From contig NZ_CP045455.1 in NCBI RefSeq assembly GCF_030060925.1, positions 1,178,001-1,242,000 of the forward strand: a DNA stretch of 64,000 bases, in the 5' to 3' direction. Shown here piece by piece: positions 30,069 to 40,814 of the stretch; within the stretch, counting starts at the first letter, position 1; each line of letters opens with the position of its first letter. The notes beneath the pieces were generated by a model that did not search any database, was not told the origin of the DNA, and saw nothing but the letters and a program-made list of their open reading frames with translations. The position numbers were made by a program, and so were the translations under genes. The DNA comes from Spiroplasma sp. SV19. GTDB taxonomy: Bacteria > Bacillota_I > Bacilli_A > Mycoplasmatales > Mycoplasmataceae.

Positions 30069-30590
30069 ATGGCTACGCAAAAAGTAATAAAATGATACTA
30101 TACTAATTTAAAATTTAATAATTGAGATTTATATCTTGCTGTTTCTGACCAAGGGGTTACTTTTATTGGTTCTAATCATAAGGGTTTTAGTGAGTTAGAA
30201 TATTGACAGAAGAAAAAAGGGGCAAATATTATATTAGTTCCTGACCAAGAAGATAAAACAGCAGCAGTAGTTACGCAACTGACAGAATATTTAGCAGGAA
30301 AACGAACAACTTTTACCTTGCCGTGTGATTTTATTGGCACATTGTTTCAGCAAAAAGTTTGACGAGAGGTTGTTAAAATCCCCTATGGAACAACAGCTTG
30401 TTATTCTGATATTGCCCAAAAAATTGGTCATCCGCGGGCTGTGCGGGCTGTTGGTACTGCAATTGGGAATAATTCAATGACAATTATTGTACCATGTCAC
30501 CGTGTGCTTGGTAAGAATAATGCTTTACGAGGTTATCGGGGTGGTTTGGAAATGAAAGCATCATTGTTACAATTAGAAAACATTTGATAA
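30069..30590 (+). CDS. ogt: Methylated-DNA--protein-cysteine methyltransferase
   Basis: A suicide repair protein that removes O6-alkyl groups from guanine. The 173-residue chain has the helix-turn-helix region (GTTACYSDIAQKIGHPRAVRAVG with the arginine finger) and the acceptor motif PCHRV, with Cys143. The C-terminal GYRGGLEMKASLLQLE is also typical. Several TGA codons are Trp, including the penultimate codon. The ATG follows AGAAAGGG at normal spacing. It stands alone between the J-domain gene and the surface protease gene. Confidence 0.94.
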
Positions 30591-30700
30591 TTTGTAATAC
30601 TATTTTATTTTATTTTGTTATTTTTTTGCTAAAATGAAGAAGTATATTATTTTAACTACAGTAATATTTAGGACCCATTAATATTAAAAGGAGAAAAACT

Positions 30701-32368
30701 ATGAAAAAATTTCAGACAATAATAAGTAGTTTATTAGTGTTTAGTTCAATTAGTACAGCATTAATTCCCACTACTAGTTTTATTATTCAAACAGGAGCAT
30801 ATAAAGAGCGAATATCTGGTTCAAATAATGTTGATGATTATGTTTATTCTGGTTATTTATTACGTTATTTTATTTACAAATCTTCAAATATTAGTGAAAA
30901 TGAAACGGTTGAAAAATTAGAAGAAAATATTATTAATAATAAAGCCATCATTTATCCAACAATAAATAATACAAATGTTACGAGCCAAAATGTGAACGTA
31001 TTTGAAACAGCATTAATGGCATCAATTGTGAATATTAGTATTTATGGAATGACTAGTTGAAAAGAGTTTTTTGCTGAGGCATATTCAAAATGGATTACAA
31101 CTCCAGATGCTATGAAAAATAAGAGTTGAGAAATTTTAAATAATTTTTTTGTAGATATTTATCCGCATTTGCAGAGTAAGGTTTTTGGCGCAAGACCACA
31201 AACCTTGCAAGAAAGTTTAAAGTATATTAATGAGTATTTTACTAATTCGACTTTATCAACGCATCCAGCAGTTTATAATACAAAGCTAGATATAAAACCA
31301 ACTGATGCGGTTAATTTACAATATCAATCACCTGGTTTTGGTACAAAATTTGGATTACAACAAGCAATTCCAAATGTTCCTGATTTTTGACAGATGAGTT
31401 ATACCTATAATGCTCTTTCAGTAAGTTTATTAATGTGACAAACAAAAGCTGCTAATGATGTTGAAAATGATGTTATTAAATTTGATGGTAACATCTTACA
31501 AAATTATATTATTAATTTTAATGGTAATGATTTATCAGCTGGTTTAGCAAATATGATGAATGATTCATATACTAAAGCATCACAGACATCATTGCAAAAA
31601 TATGAGGATTTTGTCAAACAAGCGACACAAAGTCACTATTCATCATTTGATAAGTTAGATAGTGAATTAAAAAATGTAACCAAATATGAAACACTTGATT
31701 ATCAAACGGGTAGCACCATTTTCTTAAAAGATAGTGTTACGGCAATGCAAAATTATTATGAATGAAAAGACAGTACTGTTAACACTTTTAAACAACAACT
31801 TTTAAATTTGTTTAATATTACGTATACAATAACGGGTAATAATTTTAAATATTTTTTAGCGGGCTTCTTATTTTCACCAAATGCTCCATTAATTGGTCAA
31901 AAAGGCGAGACTGCGGCTTACACTGCCTATAATTTTAAGAGAGATAAAAATACGAGTCAGATTTTATCAACTTCGGAAGCTTTTATTGTGTTTTCGGCAA
32001 AAGGGTTTAATAATTATGTAAAATATGGTATTAGTCAAGAGTATCAAATGGGATGATGAAGTTCACCAAATATTTTTTGTACATTAGATCATGAAATGGG
32101 GCATGCTGTTGATATTTATTATGGAATGATAGAATCAGCGCGGAACGATGCACCAAGTAAATTTAGTAAAATTTTAAATAGCTCGGGAATTAGAGGCGAA
32201 TATCGTGGTAATGTTTTTGGCTATGATAGTATTGTGAATTATAATAAAAAAGCCAGTGCTATGAAAATGGCGTTACTTATTATTTTTGGTGTTTTTTGTG
32301 CCAGCATCATTATTGCTATTATTTGAAGTGCTGTTCGTAGAAAAACAATTCGGAAAAAAACAGAGTAA
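30701..32368 (+). CDS. Membrane-anchored HExxH metalloprotease-like surface protein
   Basis: A 555-residue exported protein. The N-terminal 25 residues (KKFQTIISSLLVFSSISTALI) look like an uncleaved or Sec-type signal. A C-terminal helix (about 522-543) with a basic tail anchors it. Between them the protein is mostly extracellular. A zinc-metalloprotease motif, HEMGH, lies at 464-468 within FCTLDHEMGHAVDIYYG, with hydrophobic residues flanking it as in active zincins. I do not recognise the family. It is open only with TGA = Trp. AAAAGGAG precedes the ATG. A host- or self-directed surface protease is an inference from the motif and topology. Confidence 0.72.
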
Positions 32369-32370
32369 TA

Positions 32371-32394
32371 AAAATGCAATTATTGCATTTTTTA
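32371..32394 (+). terminator. Intrinsic terminator after the metalloprotease gene
   Basis: AAAATGCAAT pairs with ATTGCATTTT, followed by T residues; the perfect 10-bp stem begins two bases after the stop codon. Confidence 0.85.
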
Positions 32395-32417
32395 TTTAAA
32401 TAAGAAAGGAGATTAAA

Positions 32418-33959
32418 ATGAATAATAAGAAGCAAATGACAAAGTTTGGATTTATTGTTTCATCATTAGGTGCTGCAATTGGGTTAGGAGTAATTTGAGG
32501 ATTACCTGGGTATATTAATAAAAACGGTGGATTTTATTTTTTCCTAATTTATATTGTTGCAATGCTAATTGTAGGAGTGCCATTATTAATTTTTGAATTT
32601 AACTTAGGGAATCTTCGACGTAAGAGTGTTATTAATATTTTTGATAAGGAAAATGTTTGTTTTAGTAAGTTTGTTGGTTGATTTCAGTCAACTTTAATGA
32701 TTATTATTCCAATATATTATGCTGTTTTAGTTGGATATACGGTTATTTCAATTGGGATTGAATTTAGTCCTACTTTAATTAGTAATGTTAATGGTAATGT
32801 TTTTAACCGGCAAATTTTACAGCATGTTGGGTTTGGTGTCACTAATAATGGTGGCTTTCAATGAATTGTTTTTTTAGCGTTTCTTTTTGTTGTCTTATTA
32901 GTTGGTTTAGTGTTATTATTTGGGATTAAAGGAATTGAAAAACTTAATAAGGTTTTTATGCCGTTATTGTTTTTAATTATTTTAGTTTTAGCAATTTATA
33001 TTTTAACAGTACCAGGCAGTAGTCAAGGTCTCGCAACATTGTTTTTAGTAGAAAATTTAGAGAAATTAAAACAAAGTCAAACTTGAAGTAGTGTTTTCTC
33101 TTTAGCGTTTTTTACAACATCATTAGGAATGGGAATGATGATGCGGTTTGCTGGGGTTGGACCGCACAACCAAGATAATGCTTCAAAAGCTTATTTATTA
33201 GTAATTGGAATTTTATTTTTATCAATTACTAATCTGATCTTTATTTTTGGTGCTTCTGGGGCAATTGTTAATAATTTAATTTCAGATAAAAATAATATTT
33301 CATTATTTCAAGAACAAATTACAAATAAATTTGGAAATGATTCAATGGTTTTTGTCTTTAATGTTTTACCAGAGACTTTTCATATTATTAATCAAAATAC
33401 CGTCATTGGTTTTGGCAATTTTTTAGGTATTTTATTCTTTTTAGCATTATTTATTGCTGGATTAAGTACTACTGTCGGGAATGTTGAGGTTATTGTTGAT
33501 GCAATTGAAACACAATATGATATTAGTAATCAAAAAGTAATTTGTGGAATTTGTGTAACAATTATTGTTGTTGGTTTATCATTAGTTTTTGAAAACACTT
33601 ATCAGTTAATAAATTCATTTCAATTATTAGCAGCAGGGTTAGACTTAATTTTAGTATCGTTAAGTCAAATTATCTTTTTTGTCTGATATGCAAAAAAACT
33701 ATCCATTATAATTAATTATAACAATCAAGTATCATGAATTAAGATTGGAAAACTATATCAATTTATGATGCGTTATTTAATTCCTTTAATTTTAGTAATT
33801 ATTGTTGGATTTTCTGTGTATGATTTTATTATAAGCTGTACTGTTAATGCTTGATACATTTCTGTGTTAGCCTTTGTCTTAGGAATTTTAATACCAATTT
33901 TAGTAGCAGTATTTAATAGCTACTATGGTAAGAAAAAAATAAAGGAGGAAATTAAATAA
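32418..33959 (+). CDS. Neurotransmitter:sodium symporter (NSS/SNF) family transporter
   Basis: A 513-residue LeuT-fold transporter with about eleven to twelve helices, importing amino acids with sodium. The first helix has the unwound binding-site sequence SSLGAAIGLGVIWGLPGYINKNGG, close to the family's GxxVGLGNxWRFP pattern, and helix 6 is around TTSLGMGMMMRFAG. AGAAAGGAG lies at good spacing before the ATG. The stop overlaps the start of a 46-residue membrane protein (TAATG), the arrangement seen for MetP-MetS-type methionine/alanine importers, so amino-acid uptake with a small accessory subunit is the best guess. Confidence 0.9.
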
Positions 33960-34099
33960 TGTTAGTTGTTGTGTCTGTTGTTGTTTTATTAGTATTAGCA
34001 GTTTTATTAGCCATTGCGTTTGGTTTTTTTATTTATAAGGATTGACAACGTAGTCAGCATGTATCAGATGCTGGTCAAAAATTAATAAATGAAGAGTAA
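33959..34099 (+). CDS. Single-helix small protein coupled to the NSS transporter
   Basis: A 46-residue protein with one long hydrophobic helix (about 2-26) and a short hydrophilic tail, KDWQRSQHVSDAGQ and so on. Its ATG overlaps the TAA of the NSS transporter gene (TAATG), a translational-coupling arrangement, and AAAGGAGG lies inside the transporter's end. Small subunits of this kind (MetS type) accompany some NSS importers. I see position and topology but no clear sequence family, so the subunit role is inference. Too short for routine ORF detection. Confidence 0.68.
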
Positions 34100-34573
34100 A
34101 TAGGAGAAGATTTGTAATATAGTTTAATTATAGAATCAATAAGAGTTAATTATTTAACATTATTTACATTACTTTGGCAATTTTTTTGTAAATTAATTTA
34201 ATTCAACCAAATTTAAAGTATTCACAGAGATTAATAGTAAATATATTTATAAAAAGTAATTTGAACTAATAAGATATGTAATAACATCGGACAAATAATA
34301 ATTAATAATTTAGTTAAGACAATTTTTGGTAATGCATTTAAAAAAATCACAGAACAAAATCATTACTAATTAACAATAATATTGTTAATTTCAAATAATA
34401 AATTAATTAATATTCCCACTTTTTCTTCAATTATTTAAATTACCATAGAATTTTTAATAATTGAACAAATAGTTTTTGTAAATTTTTACACTATAAAATG
34501 CAGTTAAAAAAATGTAAGAATTTCAACTAATATTGCAAGTGTATCAATAATTATGTTTTTATAAAAAGTTAAA
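34100..34573 (-). pseudogene. Possible decayed PTS EIIC (UlaA/SgaT-like) remnant
   Basis: About 470 bases without an open frame. On the minus strand, across stops and shifts, one can read DTLAILVEI, then FTKTICSIIKN and EEKVGILINLL and ALPKIVLTKLL. The first two blocks loosely resemble the start of ascorbate-type EIIC proteins (PAILVGL, FxxVxxGTIKT). The position, just downstream of an UlaC-like EIIA, fits a lost EIIC gene. The match is weak; the alternative is simply AT-rich spacer. An AACAATA/TATTGTT repeat lies within it. Confidence 0.3.
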
Positions 34574-34585
34574 AATTCTGTTTCT

Positions 34586-35032
34586 TTAATTATCATATTT
34601 TTTTACAATATTAATTAATTCAGTTGTTGAAGAACATTTTTTAATATCGGTTAAAAATTCTTTTTTTGCAAATAGTTTTGCGATTTGTTGTAGTAATTCA
34701 ATATGTGAGAAATTATCTTCTGCAGAAAGAGCTAAGCAATATTTAATATGATATTTTTCCTCTTCTTGAAAAGCGACTGGAATTTTAAAATATGTAAAAC
34801 TAATTCCAGTTCTTAAAATTGTTGAATCGGGCATAATGTGTAATAATGCTAATTTTGATGCTAAAATATAATATGGTCCTAAATCATTTGTGATTTCTAT
34901 AATTTTATTTGGGAAATCATTTTGAACATAATCATTTTCAATTAGTAAATTAGATCCTATTTTAATTGCTTCCTCTCATTTTTTAATTGGTTTATCAATA
35001 TATTGCAATAATTTTTCATCAAAGATTTTCAT
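34586..35032 (-). CDS. PTS EIIA component, ascorbate/mannitol type (UlaC-like)
   Basis: A 148-residue cytosolic EIIA of the fructose/mannitol superfamily. The phospho-acceptor is His65 in LALLHIMPD. The flanking GPYYILASK and LRTGISFTYFKIPVAF, plus the LALSAEDNFSHIELLQQIAKLF segment, match UlaC-like proteins. The usual proline before the histidine is leucine here. One TGA is Trp. No EIIB or EIIC is intact nearby, so it is probably an orphan unless it serves another permease. It is divergent from a frameshifted RpiR-type regulator, with a palindrome between them. Its ATG follows a GAAAGG site. Confidence 0.8.
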
Positions 35033-35102
35033 TTTTCTATGCCTTTCTATTTTTTATTTACATTTTAAAAATAATTTTATAAATTACAATAAAATTAGTA
35101 TT

Positions 35103-35128
35103 TTTGCATTTTTTTATTAAAATGCAAA
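35103..35128. promoter_or_regulatory. Palindromic operator between EIIA and RpiR-type pseudogene
   Basis: TTTGCATTTT (35103-35112) and AAAATGCAAA (35119-35128) form a perfect 10-bp inverted repeat with a 6-base spacer, midway between divergent genes. It is a plausible binding site of the RpiR-type protein encoded next to it. Confidence 0.6.
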
Positions 35129-35176
35129 TTTTTTGAAAATTTGGTACATTATAAATTTTAATAAAGGAGGAATTAA

Positions 35177-36012
35177 ATGATTCCAATAATTATTGTGGAT
35201 CTACACAATTTAACATCTTTAGAAAAAAATAGTAACTGAAATTAATAAACAACCAGAATTTTTTTGAGTAATTCTATAACAATAATTTGTAAAAACTTTG
35301 GAGTATCAACATCTATTATATCTAGGTTATCAAAAAATAGGATATAAAAATTTTAAAGAACTCAAAGTATTTATTTCTCAAAAAGTTAAGCAGATCAAAA
35401 CTAGTTTTAATTTTAGATATAATGATAAACTACCTAATATAATTCAAAAAATTAAAAATGTTAGTTTATGTTCTATTTTTGAAACAATTAATAATTTAAA
35501 TTTATTAGAAATAAGTAATATTATTAATTGTATTTTTATTTCTAAACGTATTTTTATTTTTGGAATGGAGTTATCTACCATGATTTGTTCTGAATTAAAT
35601 AAGAGTTTAATTAAACTAGGATTTAATTCTTATATGTCACAAGATTTTTATGAGCAATTACTATTCTTAAATTCATTTAAGGAAAATGCCTTAATGATTT
35701 TATTTTCAAAGTCTTCATATACTCGTGAAGTTTGTGAATTACTTAAATTATCGAAAAGAATAGTGTAAAAACTATTTTAATTATGGATGAACATCAAAAT
35801 AATGATTTCATTCAATCAGATTATAAAATAACATATTATAGTTGTTATAATGAATGAAATTATTTTCCAATTATTTCTAATAAAATATCTCAATTAATTA
35901 TAGTTGATCTTTTAGTAGCAATGTTGGCAGAAAAAAACCAGAAAAATATCAAGAAATTTTAAAAGTAAAAACTTTACTTGATAAGTGAAATACAATAGGA
36001 ACTGTTATGTAA
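35177..36012 (+). pseudogene. RpiR-family regulator, multiply frameshifted
   Basis: AAAGGAGG and ATG at 35177 start MIPIIIVDLHNLTSLEK. The frame then shifts at 35220-35240 (an A run), again near 35270, again near 35330 and once more near 35755. Reassembled, the pieces give an RpiR helix-turn-helix (ICKNFGVSTSIISRLSK, then GYKNFKELKVF) and a SIS domain (RIFIFGMELS, MILFSKSSYTREVCELLK, then NKISQLIIVDLLVAML). No frame spans the gene, so it is inactive. It presumably once regulated the divergent EIIA/PTS unit. Confidence 0.82.
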
Positions 36013-36064
36013 ATTTAAGAATTAATTTTGTTTCAATTTTTAATTATGTTATTACCTTTTAAAA

Positions 36065-36848
36065 TTATTTCCTTAAATTTATTTTTTCTTTCCATAATTT
36101 GTTGAACACAATATCAACAAATAATAACTGTGTAATTTTGGATGATACAGCTGAGTATCTAAAAAGTTGCTCCAATGTTCGAAAAATAATTTTATTATAT
36201 AAATATTTTTCATATCCACAATTTAAATTTGAAGTTATTAAAGTAATTGGAATTTTATACTTAATTCCATTTTTTAATATTTCAAGAACTTCACGGGTAC
36301 GTCCAGATTTTGAAAAAAGTATGATATGGTCTTTTTCAGTTAAAGATGGAATTGTTAGCAATTGTGTATGAAAGTCTTTATTACACACTATATTAATTCC
36401 AATTTTTGTAAATTATTTGATAATTCTTCACAAGGAATTCATGATGAACCAACACCAAATAAAAATATTTTACTTGCTGTTATTATATTAGTAATCAATA
36501 ATTCTAATTTAGTATGATCAATATTTTTATTGTTTCATTAATTGCATATATATTGTATGTAGAAATATTGTTAATAGTATCACTTAAATTTGTTCCATCT
36601 GATAAATTATAATGCTTTTTTTGATATTCATATTTTTCGTAAATATATTGTTGTAATTTTTTAAATGTTTTAAAATTATTTTTATTTGCAAAACGACTAA
36701 TTGATGCAGTTGAAGTATGACATTTTTTTGCTATCTCTTTAATATTTTTATTAATAAAATATTCTGTTTCATTATTAACAAAATTAATAATATCTTCATC
36801 TGTTGCAGTTTTTTTCGAATTAGTTATTTCTAATATTTTCTGTTTCAT
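36065..36848 (-). pseudogene. RpiR-family regulator, frameshifted (NanR-like position)
   Basis: The N-terminal part (36504-36848) is an intact RpiR HTH: NINKEIAKKCHTSTASISRFANK-type sequence, then FKTFKKLQQYI. A frameshift near 36515 moves the SIS domain into another frame (KIFLFGVGSSWIPCEELSNNLQK), and a second near 36390 leads into LTEKDHIILFSKSGRTREVLEILKNG, ending KEKINLRK at 36065. The gene is therefore broken twice. It is divergent from nanE with a perfect 19-bp palindrome between, as expected for the local regulator of ManNAc/GlcNAc use. Confidence 0.85.
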
Positions 36849-36880
36849 TATTACTCACCTCATATCTAATTGTAATATTT

Positions 36881-36899
36881 TTTGTAAATAATTTACAAA
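36881..36899. promoter_or_regulatory. Perfect 19-bp palindrome, putative RpiR/NanR operator
   Basis: TTTGTAAATAATTTACAAA is a perfect inverted repeat between the divergent RpiR pseudogene and nanE. It lies upstream of a possible nanE promoter (TTGTAA at 36914, TAAAAT at 36936, 16-bp spacer). Confidence 0.7.
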
Positions 36900-36913
36900 T
36901 TTTATTATTTTTA

Positions 36914-36941
36914 TTGTAAAAAAGTTATTTTTTCATAAAAT
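36914..36941 (+). promoter_or_regulatory. Promoter of the nanE-PTS operon
   Basis: TTGTAA (36914-36919) and TAAAAT (36936-36941) with a 16-bp spacer, 10 bases before the AGGAGG ribosome site. The palindrome ends 14 bases upstream of the -35 box. Confidence 0.5.
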
Positions 36942-36965
36942 GAAGTAGAAAGGAGGGGAAAAATT

Positions 36966-37655
36966 ATTAATTTTTTAGATAAAATAAGGAAAAAAATTAT
37001 TGTTTCATGCCAAGCTGTTGATAATGAGATTTTAAATGATAGTTATATTATGCAAAAAATTGCTTTGGCTTGTGTAATGGGGGGTGCAGAAGTGCTACGT
37101 TTAAGTCAAAAAAATCACATTATGGCAGTTCAAAAAGTACTGAATGTACCTATTATTGGTTTAATTAAGCAACATTATAAAAATAGTGAGGTTTTTATTA
37201 CACCAACAAGAGAAGAAATAGATGTTTTACTTAATTTAAATGTTGATGTAATTGCTTTAGATGCCACACTACGAATAAGACCATATGATAATTTAGAAAC
37301 ACTTGTTAGTTATATTAGAGAAAAGGCTCCAACAAAATTAATTTTAGCTGATTGTTCTAATATCGAAGATATAAAAAATGCTGACAGACTTGGATTTGAT
37401 TTAGTTGCTACTACTTTACGTGGATATACTAATGAAACAACTAAATTATCTAATTTAGAAAATAATTATGAATTCATAAAATCTTTAGATGATGTTTTAG
37501 AAAAGGCAGTTTTAATTGTGGAAGGTGGAATTTGGACACCAGAAGAAGCTTATGACTTATTGCATTTTAACCATGTTCATGCCGTTGTTGTTGGAAGTGC
37601 TATTACACGGCCACAGTTAATAACAGAACGATTTATAAAAATAACAAAAGAATAA
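36966..37655 (+). CDS. nanE: N-acetylmannosamine-6-phosphate 2-epimerase
   Basis: Converts ManNAc-6-phosphate to GlcNAc-6-phosphate in the cytosol. The TIM-barrel protein has KIIVSCQAVDNEILNDS at the N-terminus, the NanE-typical VIALDAT and LILADCSN strands, and VEGGIWTPEEA with VVVGSAITRP at the phosphate site. No ATG lies in frame before residue 29, yet the SCQA strand is part of the fold. The AGGAGG at 36951-36956 is followed by in-frame ATT codons at 36963 and 36966, so a non-standard ATT start is inferred; 36966 has the better spacing. About 229 residues. It is co-directional with the downstream PTS gene (33-base gap). Confidence 0.86.
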   Translation: MNFLDKIRKKIIVSCQAVDNEILNDSYIMQKIALACVMGGAEVLRLSQKNHIMAVQKVLNVPIIGLIKQHYKNSEVFITPTREEIDVLLNLNVDVIALDATLRIRPYDNLETLVSYIREKAPTKLILADCSNIEDIKNADRLGFDLVATTLRGYTNETTKLSNLENNYEFIKSLDDVLEKAVLIVEGGIWTPEEAYDLLHFNHVHAVVVGSAITRPQLITERFIKITKE

Positions 37656-37688
37656 TTATTTAAAAAAGAAAGGAAAATATATTTGTAA

Positions 37689-39428
37689 ATGAATACAGAA
37701 GTACGGGGGGAAAAGTTTTTTACTTTTAAAAAATGATGAAAAAACAAAAAAAATAATTGGTCTTCAAATTTACAAAAATTTGCTCGTGGTTTAATGCTAC
37801 CTATTTCAATTTTACCATTTGCCGGATTATTGCTTGGAATTGGTGGTGCAATAGGGGCAAATACAAATACAGATGCTGGTCTTTTAGCAGCTAATATTTT
37901 TAAGGGAATGAGTGAAATTATTTTTGCAAATTTTGCAATAATGTTTTGTATAGCAGTTACTAGTACTTTTACGAATGACTCTGGATCAGCTGCTTTTATT
38001 GCAATTATTTCTTATTTAGTATTTTCTTCATCTCAAATACCTTTTATACATTTTGAAGGAGAAAAATTTAAGGATATAATGTGATTTCATAGTGATGAAA
38101 ATTTAAAAAGTTTAATTACTAAAAACTTGGGAGTTACATCATTACAAACATCAATTTTTGGAGGAATTATTATTGGGGGTATTACTGCATATTTTTATAA
38201 TAAGTTTCATTTAATAAAATTACCTTCAGCAATCAGTTTTTTTAGTGGCGTTCGTTTTTTACCTTTTATTATTATTCCAATAAGTTTTTTATTAGCGATA
38301 GGATTTTTAATTTTTTGACCATGAATTGGCCAAGGGATTAATATAATTGGTGAAAACATTGCCAAAGCACCAGGCGGTGTTGATGGATTTCTTTATGGTG
38401 TTTTTACAAGAGCTTTAATGCCATTTGGTTTACACCAGATTGTAATTGCGGTAGCATTTACTACTCCATTTGGAGGAATTTTGGATACTAATATTTTTTT
38501 AAATGCAGTTAAAAATGCCCAGGTTAATACAAATACTGAACAAATTCAATATATTTTAAGTCTGTTGTCGAACAGAAGTATTGAAGGAGATCAATCAATT
38601 TGAAATTTTATTAATTCGCTGCCTTATAATTCATTGCCTATAAATAATGGTTTAGAAAACATTCCTATTTTCGAATGATTTGCCAAATATGCTAATATTT
38701 ACGCAGGAAGATTTACTCAAGATTATCCAACTTATTTAGGAGTATGTATGGGGATTGGCGCTGCATTTATTTTAACAGCTAATAAATCAAATCGTAAAAA
38801 TACTATTTCCGTTATTGGTTCAGCAATGTTAGTTGCTTTTCTAACTGGAATAACAGAACCGCTAGAATTTAGTTTTCTATTTATTGCTCCATATTTGTAT
38901 TATTTGGTTTATGTACCATTTTCGGGATTGTCATATATGTTAATGCAATTGGTGGGTGCTCATATTGGTGTTGGTTTTGCTCGTGGTTTTATTGATTTAA
39001 TAATTTACGGAGCACTACCGATTATGAAAGGAACTAAGTTTTATTATGCATTTATTTTTGCAATTTTAGAAGGTGCATTAGTTTTTGGAATATTTTATTT
39101 TAGTATTAAACATTGAAATTTATCTACCCCAGGACGTGATGGAAATGAAATTAAATTAATTAAAAAAGATGAATTTAAGTTGCAAAAATATGAAAATCAA
39201 AGAATCAATAATATTATTTTTGCTTTAGGGGGTAAAGAAAATATATTATCTATTACATCTTGTGCAACACGTTTACGTGTAACAGTTAAGGAACCAACGA
39301 AAATAAATGCTGAACTTTTTAAACAAGAAGGTGCTAGCGGAACAATCATTAAAGGAAACAATATTCAAATTATTTTTGGTGGAGAAGTTGTTGTTCTAAA
39401 TGATATGATAAAAAAATTCTTGGAATAA
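37689..39428 (+). CDS. PTS permease EIICB, glucose/N-acetylglucosamine type
   Basis: A 579-residue fused sugar permease. The EIIC domain (about 35-490) has FARGLMLPISILPFAGLLLGIG, the GLHQIVIAVAF segment and the TEPLEFSFLFIAPYLY motif. The EIIB domain (about 498-579) has the phospho-cysteine Cys525 in SITSCATRLRVTVK. No EIIA domain is fused, so a separate EIIA or Crr is required. Next to nanE, the likely substrate is ManNAc or another amino sugar, but GlcNAc or glucose cannot be excluded. The ATG at 37689 follows AAAGGA at long spacing. Four TGA codons are Trp. Confidence 0.88.
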
Positions 39429-40127
39429 AATGCTTTGTATTTAAAATTTCTGTTAGTATATCTTTAATAATAAATGAATTAACTAATCATATATATTTTA
39501 AAAAGCAAATATAGAAAATTATAGGATTCTTAATATTATAAAAATGTACATAGCAAAAAATTTTTGGAATGTAAACTATGGTGCTAAAATATGATTTAAA
39601 AAATATAGGAATATGATATAGATAATTAATTTTATAGTAACTTTAACTAAAAGGTCATTTAGTAGTGCAATTAGAAATTTTAAAAATAGATAAAGCATTT
39701 AATAAATTATAGAATCCTATTATTGAATTTTATATTAAATTTAAATAATTTTAATTATACGATTTAATAACTATAGAATAGTTAAGAATTATAATTAAAA
39801 AATAAGAATGGTAAAAGAGAATTTAATTTTTAAGAAAGGCAAATAAATTTGCTTTTTTTTTTTTTTTTTTTTTTATAATTAAATAGGAAAAAACATAGAC
39901 TGTAGTATGAAAACAATATATTAGTTAATAAATTTTTAATTTTGTTTCCAATAAATAAAGTATGTTATTAATATATTTTAAAAAATTTTAATTATTAACT
40001 GTTTTTCAGAATAGTCTAAAATTTTTATCAAACTGGTATCTAAAATAATATGTAAATATAATATTTTTTAAAAAGTAGCATATGTTTAATATAAATAAAA
40101 AGGCACAAAAAGGATAGAATAAAATTT
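39429..40127. other. Gene-free AT-rich region
   Basis: About 700 bases with no supportable gene. A short in-frame stretch (VVQLEILKIDKAFNKL, near 39660-39712) is not conserved enough to call. The only structured element is the hairpin and T tract at 39837-39874. It separates the amino-sugar PTS operon from the maltodextrin locus. Confidence 0.6.
39837..39874 (+). terminator. Hairpin with a 22-T tract
   Basis: GGCAAAT and ATTTGCT form a short stem followed by 22 consecutive T residues (39853-39874). It looks like an intrinsic terminator with an overgrown T tail, followed at once by TATAAT (39874-39879). The T run would be length-unstable. Confidence 0.5.
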
Positions 40128-40814
40128 ATGGATAATACAATAAAAAAATTATTACAAACTATATTTTAGAAAAAATCTATAGTAAAGAAAATTATACACA
40201 AGATCTTTTATTACCTAGTGAAAAGACTTTAATGACTAAGTTTAAAACAACACGAACAACAGTCCGCTTTTGTTTACAAAAATTGTTAAATCAAGGCATT
40301 ATTTATGCAAAAAAAGGAAGTGGATACTATTTAAATTCTTTTTATTATTTCAATAAAATTGGTTTAAAAGATACTAATATTTTAGTGACATATTATAAAA
40401 TTGTTGAAGTAAATATTGAAAAGGATATTTTGAATGATATTTTAAATACTTTAAATATTAATCCAGAAGAAATTAATTTTGATGATTATATTGGTTATGT
40501 TAAAATTTTGTTCAATAAGAGTAATAAAGCGATGGGATATTTCAAGTCTTTTTTATTAAAAACATGTTTTGATAAAATTGATTTTAAAGCAATTGAAATT
40601 AGTTTAATGAATTTTATTAGAAAAAACAACATTATGTTAAGTCACTCGCCAAATGTAATTACTATTGAAAATGCGGATAATAATGATCACAAGTATTTGA
40701 GTAAAAATATTGAGAAAGTTGTGGTCATTAATTCGGTAATTTTTGATAAAAATAATTTAATTATTGAAATTGTTGAAAAACATATTGATTGTGATTATTT
40801 TCAATCAAGTCATA

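Noticed and set aside
39853-39879. Second poly-T tract and TATAAT as a phase-variable promoter
   Set aside because: A hairpin stem directly precedes the T run, so it is better explained as a terminator, and no gene follows for about 250 bases.
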